The translations under genes were made by a program, and so were the position numbers. A model generated the notes under the pieces. That model was not told where the DNA came from. It did no database searches and saw nothing but the letters and a program-made list of their open reading frames with translations. 64,000 nucleotides of DNA from contig OZ017770.1 in assembly GCA_963969345.1 (NCBI GenBank), positions 4,163,246 through 4,227,245 on the forward strand, read 5' to 3'. The DNA is from Turbatrix aceti. Its lineage: Eukaryota > Nematoda > Chromadorea > Rhabditida > Panagrolaimidae. Shown piece after piece: positions 1 through 11,872 of this stretch (its first letter is position 1; each line of letters opens with the position of its first letter).

Positions 1-987
1 AGACGATCGGAGATGATTGCACGCTACGATTTTATATGGAAACTGCAGGTAGGAATACATATTTTCTGCGGTCACGTAAACAATTGTTTTTTTTGCTCAG
101 GCGGCCTGTGAGAACATTGAAATGAAGAAAAATCATGATCAAAATCGATTAATACTTGAAAATATACTACCCGCACACGTAGCGGCACACTTTCTCAAAC
201 TACAGCCAAAGAGCCGGTCCGAGCTTTACAGCGAAGGTCGTTCATGCGCCTGCGTAATTTTTGCTACACTAACCGGATTCAATGAATTTTACATGGAACT
301 GGACGGTAACAATGAAGGGGTCGAGTGTCTGCGGTTGCTCAATGAAATAATCGCCGATTTTGATCAGGTAAACCAAAACACCATAAAAAATGAAATTGCT
401 CAAGTGTTTTTTTTTTAGTTGTTAAGTGATGATCCCGAGTTTGCGTGCATAGAAAAGATCAAAACAATTTCGACGACATACATGGCAGCCAGTGGACTTT
501 ATGGCGAGGTTGTCGGCAACGCGCACGTTGTGGCAGTGACAAAATTTGCAATGAGACTCCTCGACAAACTCGCTTACATCAATTTGCACTCGTTTAACAA
601 TTTTAAACTTAGAATAGGTTTGTCATTGCCCCACTTACAAAATTTAGTTGTGTATTCTAGGTATCAATGTTGGACCGGTTGTTGCTGGTGTCATCGGCAC
701 TGAAAAGCCTCACTACGATATTTGGGGAAATACTGTCAACGTCGCAAGTCGCATGGACAGTTCGGGTATACCTGGTCGTATTCAGGTGCGTTATCACGTG
801 TTTGTCGCTAAAATTTTTAAAAACCAAATTTCAGGTAACGGAAGAAGTAAAACAGATTCTTCAGTCTGAAGGATATGAATTGGAATGCCGCGGTGAGATA
901 AACGTTAAGGGAAAGGGCCTTATGACCACTTATTTACTTGTTGTGCCAGAACCTGAACCGAAGAACACTTCTATAGATATGTTTTAA
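1..987 (+). CDS. Adenylyl cyclase, C-terminal (C2) catalytic domain, 5'-partial
   Basis: This is the 3' end of a membrane adenylyl cyclase, which makes cAMP from ATP downstream of G proteins. Exons are 1-48, 101-367, 419-617, 661-785 and 835-987; all phases match and the introns are 43-52 bp. Visible family motifs, in order: [37 protein letters not shown] followed by [30 protein letters not shown] and [10 protein letters not shown]. The Lys of EKIKT and the Asp of YDIWG are the adenine-selecting residues of C2 domains, which argues against a guanylyl cyclase. The Asn/Arg pair of NTVNVASR and the late Lys, which contact the transition state, are present. By memory it most resembles vertebrate types 5/6. 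The membrane segments and the C1 domain lie outside the window. It is convergent with the next gene; the stop codons are 88 bp apart. Confidence 0.93.
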
Positions 988-1074
988 ATTTGTTATAATT
1001 ATTTATTGGTTGTTTTATACTGTACATACATGGTGAACATGAACGAACTGAAAATAGGGAAAGTAAACCTGTTA

Positions 1075-1634
1075 TTAGGAGTTAAGCAATTGCGCGACCG
1101 CACTTGGGTCAATGTCTGTTTCGTGTTGAGCCTCAAAGGATTCTTCGACGCGCTTGACAAGTCGTTTCTTGGATTTGTATCGACAGCCATACATCATGAT
1201 AACCATCGGAATAATGGCAACGGCTCCGAGGGGACCATACTGCATCATCTTTCGGTTGTAGAAGAGGTATACGTCTTCCGTCTTGAGCTCATCGCAGAAT
1301 TGGCCTGACCAGGGAGCATCACATTCGCAATCCTGTTCAATGCTGCTTGTTCCATGGGTGCATACAATTTGTTCACACTTCGTACCCGTGTAGTGTTCTT
1401 GACAGGAGAGGCAACTTTAATGACACAATGATAAAAAAATTAAATCCTGAATAAAACATACGTTCCGTTAGCTCTACGCTGAAAACCGTAACAATGAGTT
1501 GGAAGCTGGCATTGGGTCCCGGCAAATTCAAGTGGACAGTCGCAAATGCCCCCTCGCAGCTTTCCACCGTTCAGACATTCGTAAGATTGAGAGGCAACAA
1601 CAAGGAAGCACGGTAAAAGAAACCGCAACATCAT
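1075..1634 (-). CDS. EGF-domain single-pass membrane protein
   Basis: Two exons, complement(1462-1634, 1075-1414), give 170 aa. The start chosen is the ATG at 1634 because it opens a good signal peptide (MMLRFLLPCFLVVASQ); the open frame extends further upstream without one. The ectodomain holds three cysteine-rich EGF-like stretches: CLNGGKLRGGICDCPLEFAG, then CLSCQEHYTGTKCE, then CTHG..CECDAPWSGQFC. A single hydrophobic segment (about residues 115-133) follows, and then a short basic cytoplasmic tail (RYKSKKRLVKR). This predicts a type I surface protein. I do not recognise the exact orthologue and assign no ligand or pathway. A minus-strand AATAAA lies about 70 nt after the stop (1002-1007), inside the 3' flank of the cyclase, so the two 3' UTRs probably meet or overlap. 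Confidence 0.8.
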
Positions 1635-1929
1635 TTCTGACCTGAACGCGACTGACTGATGCAAACCTGTTTTTTCTGTGACCCGAGTTTTGTCTCCTAT
1701 TATCATTGCTGTTTGTAACGCCTCCAAAAATTATTTCGTGTCTTTACGGTCTGAGCAAATATGGGAGGAGAACTATTTACATAAATAACATTTCATAGGA
1801 AGCCAATAAAAAAATAGTTTAAGAAAATGACAAGGTTTCAACGTGACAAGAACAAAAAGCTATGAACCATAACAAAGGACTATCGAATATGTATATACCC
1901 CTATTTTGAACAGATCAGCTGTGTAGAAA

Positions 1930-4900
1930 TCAGTCGATGACGTGATCGGGAGGTTTACCGCTTTCAAATCGACGGTAAACTTTGTAAAACAAATTCTCGA
2001 TGTCGGTGCAGTACTGTTTGACGTTGAAGAGTGTTGACGTCTGTCGAGCTTGCAGCACCTTTGCGCGCACTTGATTCAGGCTGAAAAAAAACAACAAATT
2101 ATAATAATGCTTCAAAAAGTGATGAAAAAACTCACTAATCCCTATCACTGCCAAGTTTGACAGCAATGTTGACGTAGTCCTCGCGACTTTCAGCCACGAG
2201 CTCAGGACAGCCCAGAGCGCAAAGCTGACTAGAAGCTACCCGAGATGCCAGAGTTTCGAGGGGAAGTGTGATCATAGGAGTTCCGGTCCAGAGAATGTCC
2301 ATGCCAGTTGTGTGCCCGTTGCAAAGAGGAGTATCAAGACATACATCGGCCAGTTGACCACGTCGAACGTGTTCTTCCTTGGCCGCTACATTGGAAAATA
2401 TGATACGCTTGATGTCGATGCCGCGATCGTTACAGAATTTAAGAATATTTGGTTCGCCGAGAAAAGGAAAGCGTAAAAGCCATAACACACTATTTTCTAC
2501 ACGTTTCAGTATTTCACACCACATTTCCAAGGTTGCGGGATCGATTTTGTAGAGCTGATTAAAGTTACAATATACAATAGCGTCGGTAGGTAGACTGTAC
2601 TGTTGCCGGCTGGTTACCAAAATAGTTTGAGGAACTTCTTCACCAGTCGCTGCCTTGACGTGAGTCTGATTAAGAGTCGACAAGCCATTCTGAACTGGGA
2701 CGCCTTCCACGCTAGCCGCGATAAGACCAGATCCGATCATCTCCTTGACGGGTTCCGTCGTCGGCACTTTCACCACGTTGACCACAACTTCTGAATTCAA
2801 GCTCTCGGCGCCCTCTGGAACGGTCTGACGGATGAAAGGCTTAACATCGGTCTTCTCGAGCAATGGCTTCAGATTAGCAGCGTTGACGATTGTCACCGTG
2901 TCCCGGGTTGTGGGAATATCTTCGGTTTTGTCCGTCAGAATAACACGGTCCGTGAGATGTTTGAGCATCTGCGCGTGATCTCCGATGAAGAAAGTATGCG
3001 GCATATAGGCCAACTTCTCGCTGTATGCATGGGCAAGCTCGATAGGTGATGTGACAGCATCCGTGACAATGTAGTCCATGAACGAAGCTCCAGACGTTCC
3101 AGGGTAACCGAGCCACATAACCTGGATGGGAGAGGGCCGCAGAGCGAAGATCTCGTTACGAGCGCCCTTTGTGTATCCATTCATGTTGACGAGTACATGG
3201 ATACCATGGCTGTATATCACATCGGCCGCGGCGCCGTTGCACGCAACCGTAGACAGATCAATAAAGTGTTCGGCTTCGTTCATGAGTTTCTGACGGAAGT
3301 TAGTGCCATCGTTGGGCGAGAGCGCGTAGCAGAAAACTTCAACGCGAGAACGGTCGTGCATGCCAGGGATCGACTGCATGAGATGACTTGTAGGATGGTT
3401 GCCGAAATCGGAAGAAACATAACCGATTCGTAGTCTGTCAGTTCGCAGCAGTGGCTTGAACTTGGGGTTCTCGAAGGTGTAGGGAACCTTGTGGAGGGTG
3501 AGAACCTTTTCAGTGCAGAGCTGAGCGTGCTTCGCGGCAATGGCCTTGCGTTGTTCGTGGGAGAGCGGATAGAGCATAGAATGGTGAGGATGCACAGATG
3601 GTAGCCTTCGCTTCTGTAGCTGGTCATCGACGATGGCTACTAGTCTCTGCATGCGGGTATCGTAATCGGTCCAATCACAAATAATCTGGAGGCAATGTGC
3701 AAGATTACAGAAGGCATCAGGAAAATCAGATTTAAGGCGCAAGGCGGTGTAGTAACTTTGGATAGCTTCGGGAATGTTGCCGTTGTCTTTGTGAATGCTC
3801 GCGAGGTTGCTATGTGCATCGGCAAAGGCGGGATTAATTTGTATAGCACGAATGTAGCACTGTAGCGCACCATTGATATCGCCCATTTCTTTGAGGGTGT
3901 TACCCATGTTCGAGTAAGCATCAGCAAACGTCGGTTGTATCCTGATGGCTTCCTTGTAGTGTGTCAAAGCTTCAGCTAGTTTTCCTTGTTGTTGCAAAAT
4001 AGATGCCAAGTTGCTATGGGCAGCGGCAAACTCGGGATAGATCTCCAGGGCCTTTCGATAGAGTTCGGTGGCTTCGTCGATGAGTCCCTGTTCGCGCTTG
4101 ATGTTCGCGAGATTATTCTGCGAATCAGCGTGGGTGGGGCACAGTTGAAGGGCTTTGTTGTAAGCGTCCTCGGCCTCGGCTACGAGCCCCTTTTCTTTAA
4201 GGGCGTTGGCCAAATTGCAATACGCATCAGGAAAATTCGGTTGTAGATCAATAGCCCGTTTGTAAGTTTCAATTGCAAGTTCAATGTTCCTGAAAAAAAC
4301 TTGTTTACGCTGACATTCGAATAAGTACCGTAACAACATACCCCTGTTCGTAGTACACGCATGCAAGGTTGCCGTGCACGACGGCGTGATGTGGCATGAG
4401 AGCGAGTGCCCTGAGATACGCTGCTACGGCTCTGTCAAATATTCTGGCCTCTTTGAGTACGTTTCCCATGTTAATCAACGCATCAACAAAGTTGGGATCC
4501 AGTGATACCGCACGTTCAAAGTGGTGTATCGCGAGCCATAGCTCACCCTGACTGCTGAATACACATCCAATATTGGACCACGCTACCGCAAATCTGGGTT
4601 GAGTTTCAATGGCTTTCAGATAACACACCTAAAAATTGAAAAAAGAATGGTAATAGTTGATTCGTAAGGTGGAAAAAAAGTTTCCAATTTTCCCTCCCAG
4701 CACACCCCGCAGACAGGCAACAACAAGGAGCATAAATAACAAATACACAACGGAAAGTCATAATCATGGTAATAGATTTTGACTTGTATACATACATGTG
4801 ATTTAATGAAAAAATGACATATCATACCCTGGCTTCAGCGGTCGGTCTCCATTTCTTGAATCAGCAAGATCAAGGTGCGCGGACATCTCGGGGATAATGA

Positions 4901-6509
4901 TAATCTATACCACAATATTCATTAGTCATTGTTCACAAAAAATAACACGTCAATAGGTCAAATCCGCCCCCGAGTGTTGGTCACGTCAAAGAATCAGCGA
5001 TTCCAAAGACTCCGTATCATGCAAACGTTGGACAAAAGAAATGTCCTACATTCGCATGAATCAAAATGAATTACGCTCATATCGAAGGGTTTACAGTCAG
5101 TCGTAATGTATAGCTTGTCAAATAAGACCGTAAAACCAACGACATATTACGACCGAAGCACACAACAAAAGATCATGCTTCCGTCGTCATACTTGCTGGG
5201 ACTCATTCAGTGTATTGAAAAAACACGGAATGCTTCCCAGGCAGCTACGCAAGCCATCGCCGTATTCATCTTAGGCAAAGAAAAATTATGAGAAAGTACA
5301 AAAAACAAAGATGAATGATCAGTTCCGGTTTCCGTTGCATGCGTATTTCATCTCGAAATAGCCTGACGGCAATCAGTCGATTAACACTTTTTTCACGTGT
5401 AAAACGATTTCAAAAAAGACTGTCTTGGTTAATTGACTGATACAGTCGAGGAGAAGTATTTGGCAGGCAGATCTCAACATGAGCAACTCCCGATTTAGAC
5501 TGACAACTAGAGAACCACAAATGCGTATGAAAAAATGTAAACTCACTTTTGCTTCTTCAAGTTTACCCATCACCTTGAACAGGTTTCCCAGATCACTGCG
5601 AACGCAGTACAAATCGGGATTGTACTGTAGTGCCATGATATAAGCATGTGCAGCCTGCTCCAGTTGCCCGACGGACACGAGGCACGTCGCAAGGTTCACG
5701 TAGCCATCGATGAAGTCTGGCTTTAGAGACACCGCTCTCCTGTAATGCTCTAACGCTTCCGGAAATTGTTGCCTCTCTTTGTAAACATTGGCAAGGTTGC
5801 TGTGAGCTTCGGCACATGCGGGCTTCGTTTGAAGTACACGCTCTGAATAGTGCATAGAGCTGAAAAATTAGATAGCGCATTAGCCATGCTATGCCAGTTG
5901 GCGCGCGCGCAAACTCACAGTTCAAATTCTCGTTTTTGAAAGCATATGGAGGACAGTAATAGCATCGCACCGACGTGATTGTCCTTTATATTTAATATTG
6001 ATTGACAGTCCTTCTCGGCAGCCTCGTAGTCACCGGATTGGTAATGCCTGTGAGCAGATTCCGATAACGGAGCGACGCTTTCATCTTCTGAAATATTATG
6101 ATTACGGTTTGACAATTATTTTTTATTTCATTTGGTCGTACCAGGCTCTTCCGGTTCCTTTGCTGATACTGTTCGTGGGGGGAGAATGGAAATTGTAGAT
6201 ACAGAGGGAGATGGCACGTTGGATGCCGGACTGTCACTGGTCTCAACGCATCCCGGTGAGTTCTGCAAAAATATATATGACGTAAATCTTGTGTGAAGGT
6301 CAGTCAGGATAACATTATTCACAAAGCAGGTGTTTTTTAAAGTCCTGGACGAAAAGAAAGCCTTTTAGTTGCTAACGGGCCTAATGTATTCGTGTGTCGT
6401 TAAAAAAGACGAATGTGTGTGGTCTCCTTTTTTGGAGTGTTTTGTGGAATTCTGGTAAATTTTACTTGTTATTTACCTGTGCGTATAGTGGTACGGCATA
6501 ATTAATCAT
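1930..6509 (-). CDS. ogt-1: O-GlcNAc transferase (UDP-GlcNAc:protein O-GlcNAc transferase)
   Basis: Transfers GlcNAc from UDP-GlcNAc to Ser/Thr of nuclear and cytosolic proteins. Exons, complement: 6477-6509, 6142-6262, 5919-6087, 5547-5859, 4342-4628, 2136-4289, 1930-2080. They sum to 3,228 nt, in phase throughout, giving 1,075 aa, close to the family norm. The N-terminal half is a long row of about a dozen TPRs with the typical [20 protein letters not shown] pattern. The catalytic half (GT41) shows GNHPTSHLM (catalytic-site His), [22 protein letters not shown] (UDP-binding Lys) and [20 protein letters not shown] (His/Asp contacting UDP). The end, with KPDHVID, matches the family C-terminus. 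The first 11 codons (ATG at 6509) are the least certain part. One intron, 4629-5546, is 918 bp, far longer than its neighbours. Confidence 0.95.
4629..5546 (-). other. Long intron of the OGT gene with an exon-like segment
   Basis: This 918-bp intron separates two TPR exons in a gene whose other introns are 52-214 bp. Near 4829-4888 on the minus strand there is an ATG-initiated stretch of about 20 codons (begins [10 protein letters not shown]) followed by a GTATGA donor. It could be an alternative first exon, but spliced to the next TPR exon it would be out of frame. A 61-codon plus-strand ORF at 5106-5291 shows no recognisable motif. Confidence 0.35.
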
Positions 6510-7668
6510 GGCATATGGTTGAACGAAAGGGGTCGCCAGCCCGAAGAAGCCCTCACGAATCTTCGTAATGACGCCGGCAAATAGAAAAGTCTATGATCCG
6601 ACTGACAACGTTCTGAAATAGATAACAAAAAACTATTGTGACGCCAATATCCTCTACGTCAACAATAATTGCGATGAACACACAAAATCGGAGTTACACA
6701 GCTATGACAGCACCTTCAACACCTTGCGATGATTCAAGAGCTGACTGGCTAACGAGACAACCGCAAACGCACAGACAACCCCTTGTCGAGTGACCCCCTC
6801 GGATGACTGCCGAAAACGGCGCGGCACATGAGCACCTGCGCCCGTGTGGGATAGGCAAACTTACTTAATCATCTAAACTTGGATATGGCCAGGCAGGAAA
6901 CACAGAAAAAACGCTACACAAGATACAAAGCACTTCTCATCCAGTCGAAGTGCCTATCGAGGGGGGGAGGCCTGAAGGTATACACAGTAAGTGTTCCTTG
7001 ACGCCTCGGAAAAGGACTTCTGGGGAAAAAGTGACACCATTTTTTAGACAGTCTCTCTTAAAGGGTATCCAGGATAGATCCAATACGGTTTAATTAAAAA
7101 GTCATTAGTTGTCGATGCATAACAGTGGGACACTACAGATAGTTTACCCCGGAATGCATGAACGCACGCCGAGTATTCCTTCCATAGGCTGCCACACCGA
7201 CTGACGTTGGAAAACTGAATTCTCAGAGGGGCCGCTCCGCTCGGGAAAGACAAACGACACCGGTGAGACGCACATGGGGTATCCGATAAATTTTCATACA
7301 GCAAGACAGAGAAACATCTGTTGACGGAGAGCAGAGACAGCGAGGGTCCGCCTATGTTCAATGCTATACGCCGGCGGCCGCGTGGTGGCAAAACAGAAAG
7401 CAATGCGCAAATCGATAGAGAGGCGGAGCGCAAGCCAGGGGGCTGTTGTCGGAAGGGTCGCTTCTCGTGTCTCGTGCAACCTCTACGTTAGAAAAAAAAG
7501 ACAAACACAAGTTTTTGATAAGAGTCATAACCAAAAAACACTTTTATACATAAACTGGTTGAAAATACGAAGGCACTACAGAAAAGTGTATGGTACAGGC
7601 ATAGTTGAGGCCGGAATGATGCGCGTTGCCACTGTCACCCTTGATTGGTAGTCCGTCAAAGATATCCG
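6510..7668. other. Intergenic region between OGT and SMAD
   Basis: About 1.16 kb with only short, unsupported ORFs on both strands. It should hold the OGT promoter and the SMAD 3' flank. A possible splice donor (GTAAGT, minus, near 6863) could mark an untranslated OGT exon, but nothing confirms it. No RNA gene or repeat was seen. Confidence 0.4.
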
Positions 7669-9025
7669 TCAGGACATGGATGAGATAGGGTCTGTAGATG
7701 GCCCCATCTTACTGAGCACGCGGTCGATCCACTGAAAGAAACGACCGTATAAGAAATGGAGAAGCTCCTGTTTTTGACAAACCGATAACGGCTCATGCAG
7801 ATGAATTTCCACCCAGCACGGGGTAGATGTGACGTCTTGGCTCTGACATTCAGAGCCCCAGCCCTTGACAAAGGACATCTGAATGATCGCCATGTTGCGA
7901 AGATCGTAATGCTGGTTGAAGCACTGGTTTGCACAATTGCTCAGAAACTAAAAAAAATAAATGTGCTCTGCAGGTGTTCCAAAAAGTATTCCTTCTACCT
8001 CGCCAAACTTGCCAACATCAAAAATCATTATTGAACGACCCTTCTGAATTTTGTACACAGTTGCAAGGTTAAAACCATTGACGTAATTTTGAAAACGAGA
8101 ATGCACGTGAATATTGCTATTGCTTAGACATTCAACGTAGAGAGTTTTAAACGGCTTGGTATAAGTCAGCCGAACTCCTGCAACATGACGTATGTAATTT
8201 CATTATAACTGTCTCACATTCACCAAGCCTAACGCACCCCGGCCAATCTGTCGTCGAGCATTAATGATTGGCTGATTGCGATTGACGTTTGAAAAAAGTC
8301 CAAGAGACATAACATTTGGATTTGGCGTTGGATCGGTAAAACCGTTGATTTCGAATGTTTGGGAAGAAACCACTCTCGCAGATCCGAGACGATCATTCAT
8401 CTCATAGTAGTATATGCTAGCCCAATTTTCAAGGTGTTCAAATGGTACCTCAGTGTATTGAACAGTCCTTGCTATCTTGTTAGGCATTTGTTGGTCGGTA
8501 TAGAGATATTCGCCCCCTTCCATCAATTCAGGTAGAGGTGATTCATTGTAACGAGGAACGAGCACGGGAGGAAGTACGTTTACGCCATAGACGCGTTCGT
8601 AATGATAGGGATTGATGCAGACCAATTTAAGATTACTTTCAAAGCTATGCGTGCACTGTGCTATTGCCTTGAGTTCGTTATGTGATTGCAAATCAGGCCA
8701 TCGAAATATGCGACAACTGGTTACGTGAGGATGTATTTTTCTATGGGCTATTTGTAATCGGCCATCAACAGAACGAGTTATTTTCAAGCACGGCCCCGGG
8801 TCACTCCCTTGGCTGTCGAGTACTCTACGTAAAATTTCAGGCGATTCCCTACTTTCCTTTTGCAATCTTTTGATTAATGCTTCTTCTGCCTTCTGTGACC
8901 ACCCGTCGTCTTCGTCGCCTGTAACATACGGTTAATCGCAATGTACTTGGTACAGTCATGAAAATAATTCAAATAGAACGCTTACCTTGTTTCCAACGCA
9001 GCAGCATCTGGGTCAATCTTTGCAT
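7669..9025 (-). CDS. Receptor-regulated SMAD (BMP type), compact linker
   Basis: A transcription factor activated by TGF-beta/BMP receptor kinases. Exons, complement: 8986-9025, 8238-8918, 7999-8177, 7783-7947, 7669-7731; 1,128 nt, in phase, 375 aa. MH1 covers about residues 8-137 and shows LLRWKQGDED, the DNA-contacting hairpin LQIAHRKIHPHV, RWPDLQSHNEL and CINPYHYERV..PPVLVPRY. MH2 runs from Trp179 to the end and shows INGFTDPTPNPN, LGLFSNVNRN, IGRGVRLTY, the L3 loop SFVKGWGSE and QDVTSTPCWVEIHL. The last residues, SSMS, are the SSxS motif phosphorylated by type I receptors, so this is an R-SMAD rather than a co-SMAD or inhibitory SMAD. The QDVTSTPCW context is BMP-branch-like. The linker is only about 40 residues and has no PPxY motif. 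The 51-bp last intron is in frame, but splicing restores the family spacing HEPLSWIDRVL. Confidence 0.94.
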
Positions 9026-10557
9026 CTTTAGATGCTTTATAAAGCTGGTAGCTTTAAATCACGTTGTACCTCCTCAAAAAATGTTGACAGCGTCGCGCGC
9101 AAAAATGACGAATGAACAGCTTGCCAACCACTGTAAAAAACAGTGAAAACGCAGTACCAATCCGCACCGACAATGTGGCGCCGTTGATGGGGTGTTTGGT
9201 GTCTTTAGAAAAGAGACTTTGTTCGTAACTCGTCAAAAAGAAGGAAAATACTCAAAATCAGTGAACGAAGCCAACCAAAACGCTGTAATTTCAGTGCTGC
9301 ATCAAGCGATGGTTTCACCCGCCCGATCGCACGCATACGCAGGCTGCAAAGAAGAGACTGTCATCATTCAGTCAATTGATAAACACACTTTTTTTTATTT
9401 TACCTGTCGATTGTTTTCACAAGACTTGTTGTCACTGAATATGACAAAAAATTAGCTTATCGAAACAGGAAAGAATTATCCCTTTTGAAACAATTGTTCT
9501 GGTTATTGCAACTGCTTTGTTTGACGTCATGCATGATCCTCTGTATTCAACCCAACATTCATTAATTGCCGCAACAGATAACGAAATTAACCCAAGTATA
9601 TAAAGAAACATGGTTCAAACGGAAGTTGACACCGGTGCATGTTCGCGTTCGTCCTTGAAGTATGCCGATACAGGTTATGTTTTTCAACATGTATAGTGCC
9701 TAGTTATTCGTCAACAACACATCGACCTACTCTGGTTACGTTGGAAAAAACAATCAATGACTGAATGAGATGCGGTGTTGTGTGTGGGTTTCGCTGCCTG
9801 CGCACGCACTGTTGGCGACTGGTGGACTGACCACTGCTGACATGGTTGGTGTTCGCTTTGCTCAGCTATAATTGTTCACCTTGCGCACCTCGTTTGCTAC
9901 ATGGTTTGAAATCCCCGTTGATGTCTTACTTTTGGTTCGAAGATTTGTTGACCACTGGAGGCTGGCATGCTGCGCCCCGGGGCCATGACCGTGCGGCCAA
10001 TGTGCGCTGTCCGATCAGTTTTCCCTGTGACCGGTGTTTCGCTCTGCCTGAAGTCGTCATCGTCTCAGAGTCGCTTTCGAAAGTAATAGAAAGTCAATGA
10101 TAGTTCTTATTAGTTGAGTCAGCGGAACTCCTTGTGACTCACTGTCATAATACTGGTCATGTGGGGTTCTAGGAACTGTTTGCGCTGATATTTTTGCAAG
10201 TTGTCCAAGTTTGTTTACTACTTCTAAACATGCGATTGCCACCGGCGACGCGTTGCATTGATGTAGCATTGTTGCATTGGTGGATTTGGACCGTTGGCAT
10301 CACGTGTTAATCCTATAGCCCTTGTTTTTTTGTATGCTACGTGTGTATGCATGCATGTATGTACATTGTCATGACGCCTGTCTGCTTTCGCGCGGTTATC
10401 GGAACTAACTCGTTGGTCTATTTTGGTGCGTTCGACATTTGGTGTTTCATTATCGACGCTGCGTTGATTCAGTTGGTTGACAGCAGGCGTTTCACTTCCT
10501 TCGGGTTGTAGCACCCGTGTTTATACTCTCGATTTACTTTTTTTTTGTGTTTTGCAG
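9026..10557. other. Intergenic region, divergent promoter area
   Basis: About 1.5 kb between the divergent SMAD (-) and CX-module (+) genes. No ORF here has recognisable motifs. It ends in a T-rich tract and the acceptor TTTTGCAG directly before the ATG at 10558, which suggests trans-splicing or a 5' UTR intron. Confidence 0.4.
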
Positions 10558-11872
10558 ATGTTCAAACACTCAACAACACTGATTCTCCTCTTCCTCGTTT
10601 CCGTTTCTGGACGACGTGGTGGAGGAGGTGGCGGCGGCCGAGGCAGTAGTGGTGCACGCATTGGATCGTCCTCTGGCGGCGGCGGTGGTTTTGGAGGATC
10701 ATCTGGCGGGTCCTACTCTCCGAACCGCGGTTCCGGCGGCGGTTATCCGAGCTCAGGAAACTACCATCCTCAGTCTGGCGTAGGCTCTGCTGGCGGCGGT
10801 TATCAGCCGCGTCCCAACAATATCGGCTACAGTGGTAATCAGGGTGGTTTTCATGGTGGATCGCCGTCGTATTCGGCTGGTTCCTTTGGTCGTGGAACAG
10901 GTCCCGGATCGTTTAGCAGTGGCTCGAGCTTCAAGACCGCTCTTGCTGGCGCTGCTGTGGGCACGATCGGCGGCCTCCTGGCTTTTGAAGCTGGTAAAGC
11001 TATCATTCATTCTGCTTCAACTCCGTTTAATCACAACAACAACAACTACTACTGGGGTCAGGAGTACTACCCGCACCAAGCTGGCAAACGTATGTGCCAG
11101 GTGCCTTTCGAAACCCTCGTTAACCAAAATACCGCTGAGCCTACAACTACGACGACTGTCGCCCCTGGAACCAATGCCAGCGAGACGACGACCGGCGCTT
11201 CCGTTGCATCAACAACACCTGACCCTAGTACAATTCTGTCGACGGTAGTGTACTTCCGGTAATACGACTGGGTTTTAATCTCTGTACTTACAGATTCAAT
11301 TCCAAAACGGTACTCGTCCGAAGCAGCTTGTCTGGAGCTGTCGCGAACGCGATGAAGTCTGCTGTGGCGTTGATTGCTGTCATGTAGATCCCCCTGCGGG
11401 CAGTGGCTCGAGTGACAACAATAACTACCTCTTTCTTGGGTAAGATTTGCGTTATGTCGCTTCTTGTGTTAATATTTTCCGTCTGTCCTTTTGTTTGTAC
11501 TGTACTATATGTGTGAATCCTTTTTACGTTCCTTGATTCAGACTTTTAGCATTATCCTCCTTATTGCTCTTGTGGTAATTGGTTACTGTGTATACACCAA
11601 AGTTATACAAAAGCCTGCTTCTTCTACTTTCTCCGAGCCTACCGTGACTTACAATACCGAACAACAACCGCCTTACGATCCCTACAAGCAAAATACATGT
11701 GAGCCCTGTTATATTTTCTTTCGTTTAAGCAATATGACTTTCTTTGTTTTCAGACGCTATGCCTGGTAATCCGTATCCCACCGGTCCTTATCCACCTACT
11801 TACCCGCATAATCAACAACCCTATGAATCTATGATGCATCAACCTCCGAACTACTACGTTTCACGTCCTTAA
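10558..11872 (+). CDS. CX-module glycine-rich secreted/membrane protein, copy 1
   Basis: Exons 10558-11244, 11294-11439, 11550-11698 and 11754-11872 give 366 aa in phase. A signal peptide (MFKHSTTLILLFLVSVSG) is followed by a long Gly/Ser-rich low-complexity region, then a hydrophobic Gly/Ala segment (AGAAVGTIGGLLAFEAGKAI). Next is the CX module: NYYWGQEYY..CQVPFE, a Thr-rich insert, then NGTRPKQLVWSC and DEVCCGVDCCH. After it come a transmembrane segment (IILLIALVVIGYCVY) and a Pro/Tyr-rich tail. The CX module is a cysteine domain of nematode extracellular proteins whose function is unknown to me. The first donor (GTAGTG, 11245) was chosen because it aligns the CX domain with the neighbouring paralogue. 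The start codon lies directly after a TTTTGCAG acceptor. Confidence 0.85.

Noticed and set aside
5106..5291. 61-codon ORF inside the OGT intron as a nested gene
   Set aside because: Too short, no motif, no flanking signals.
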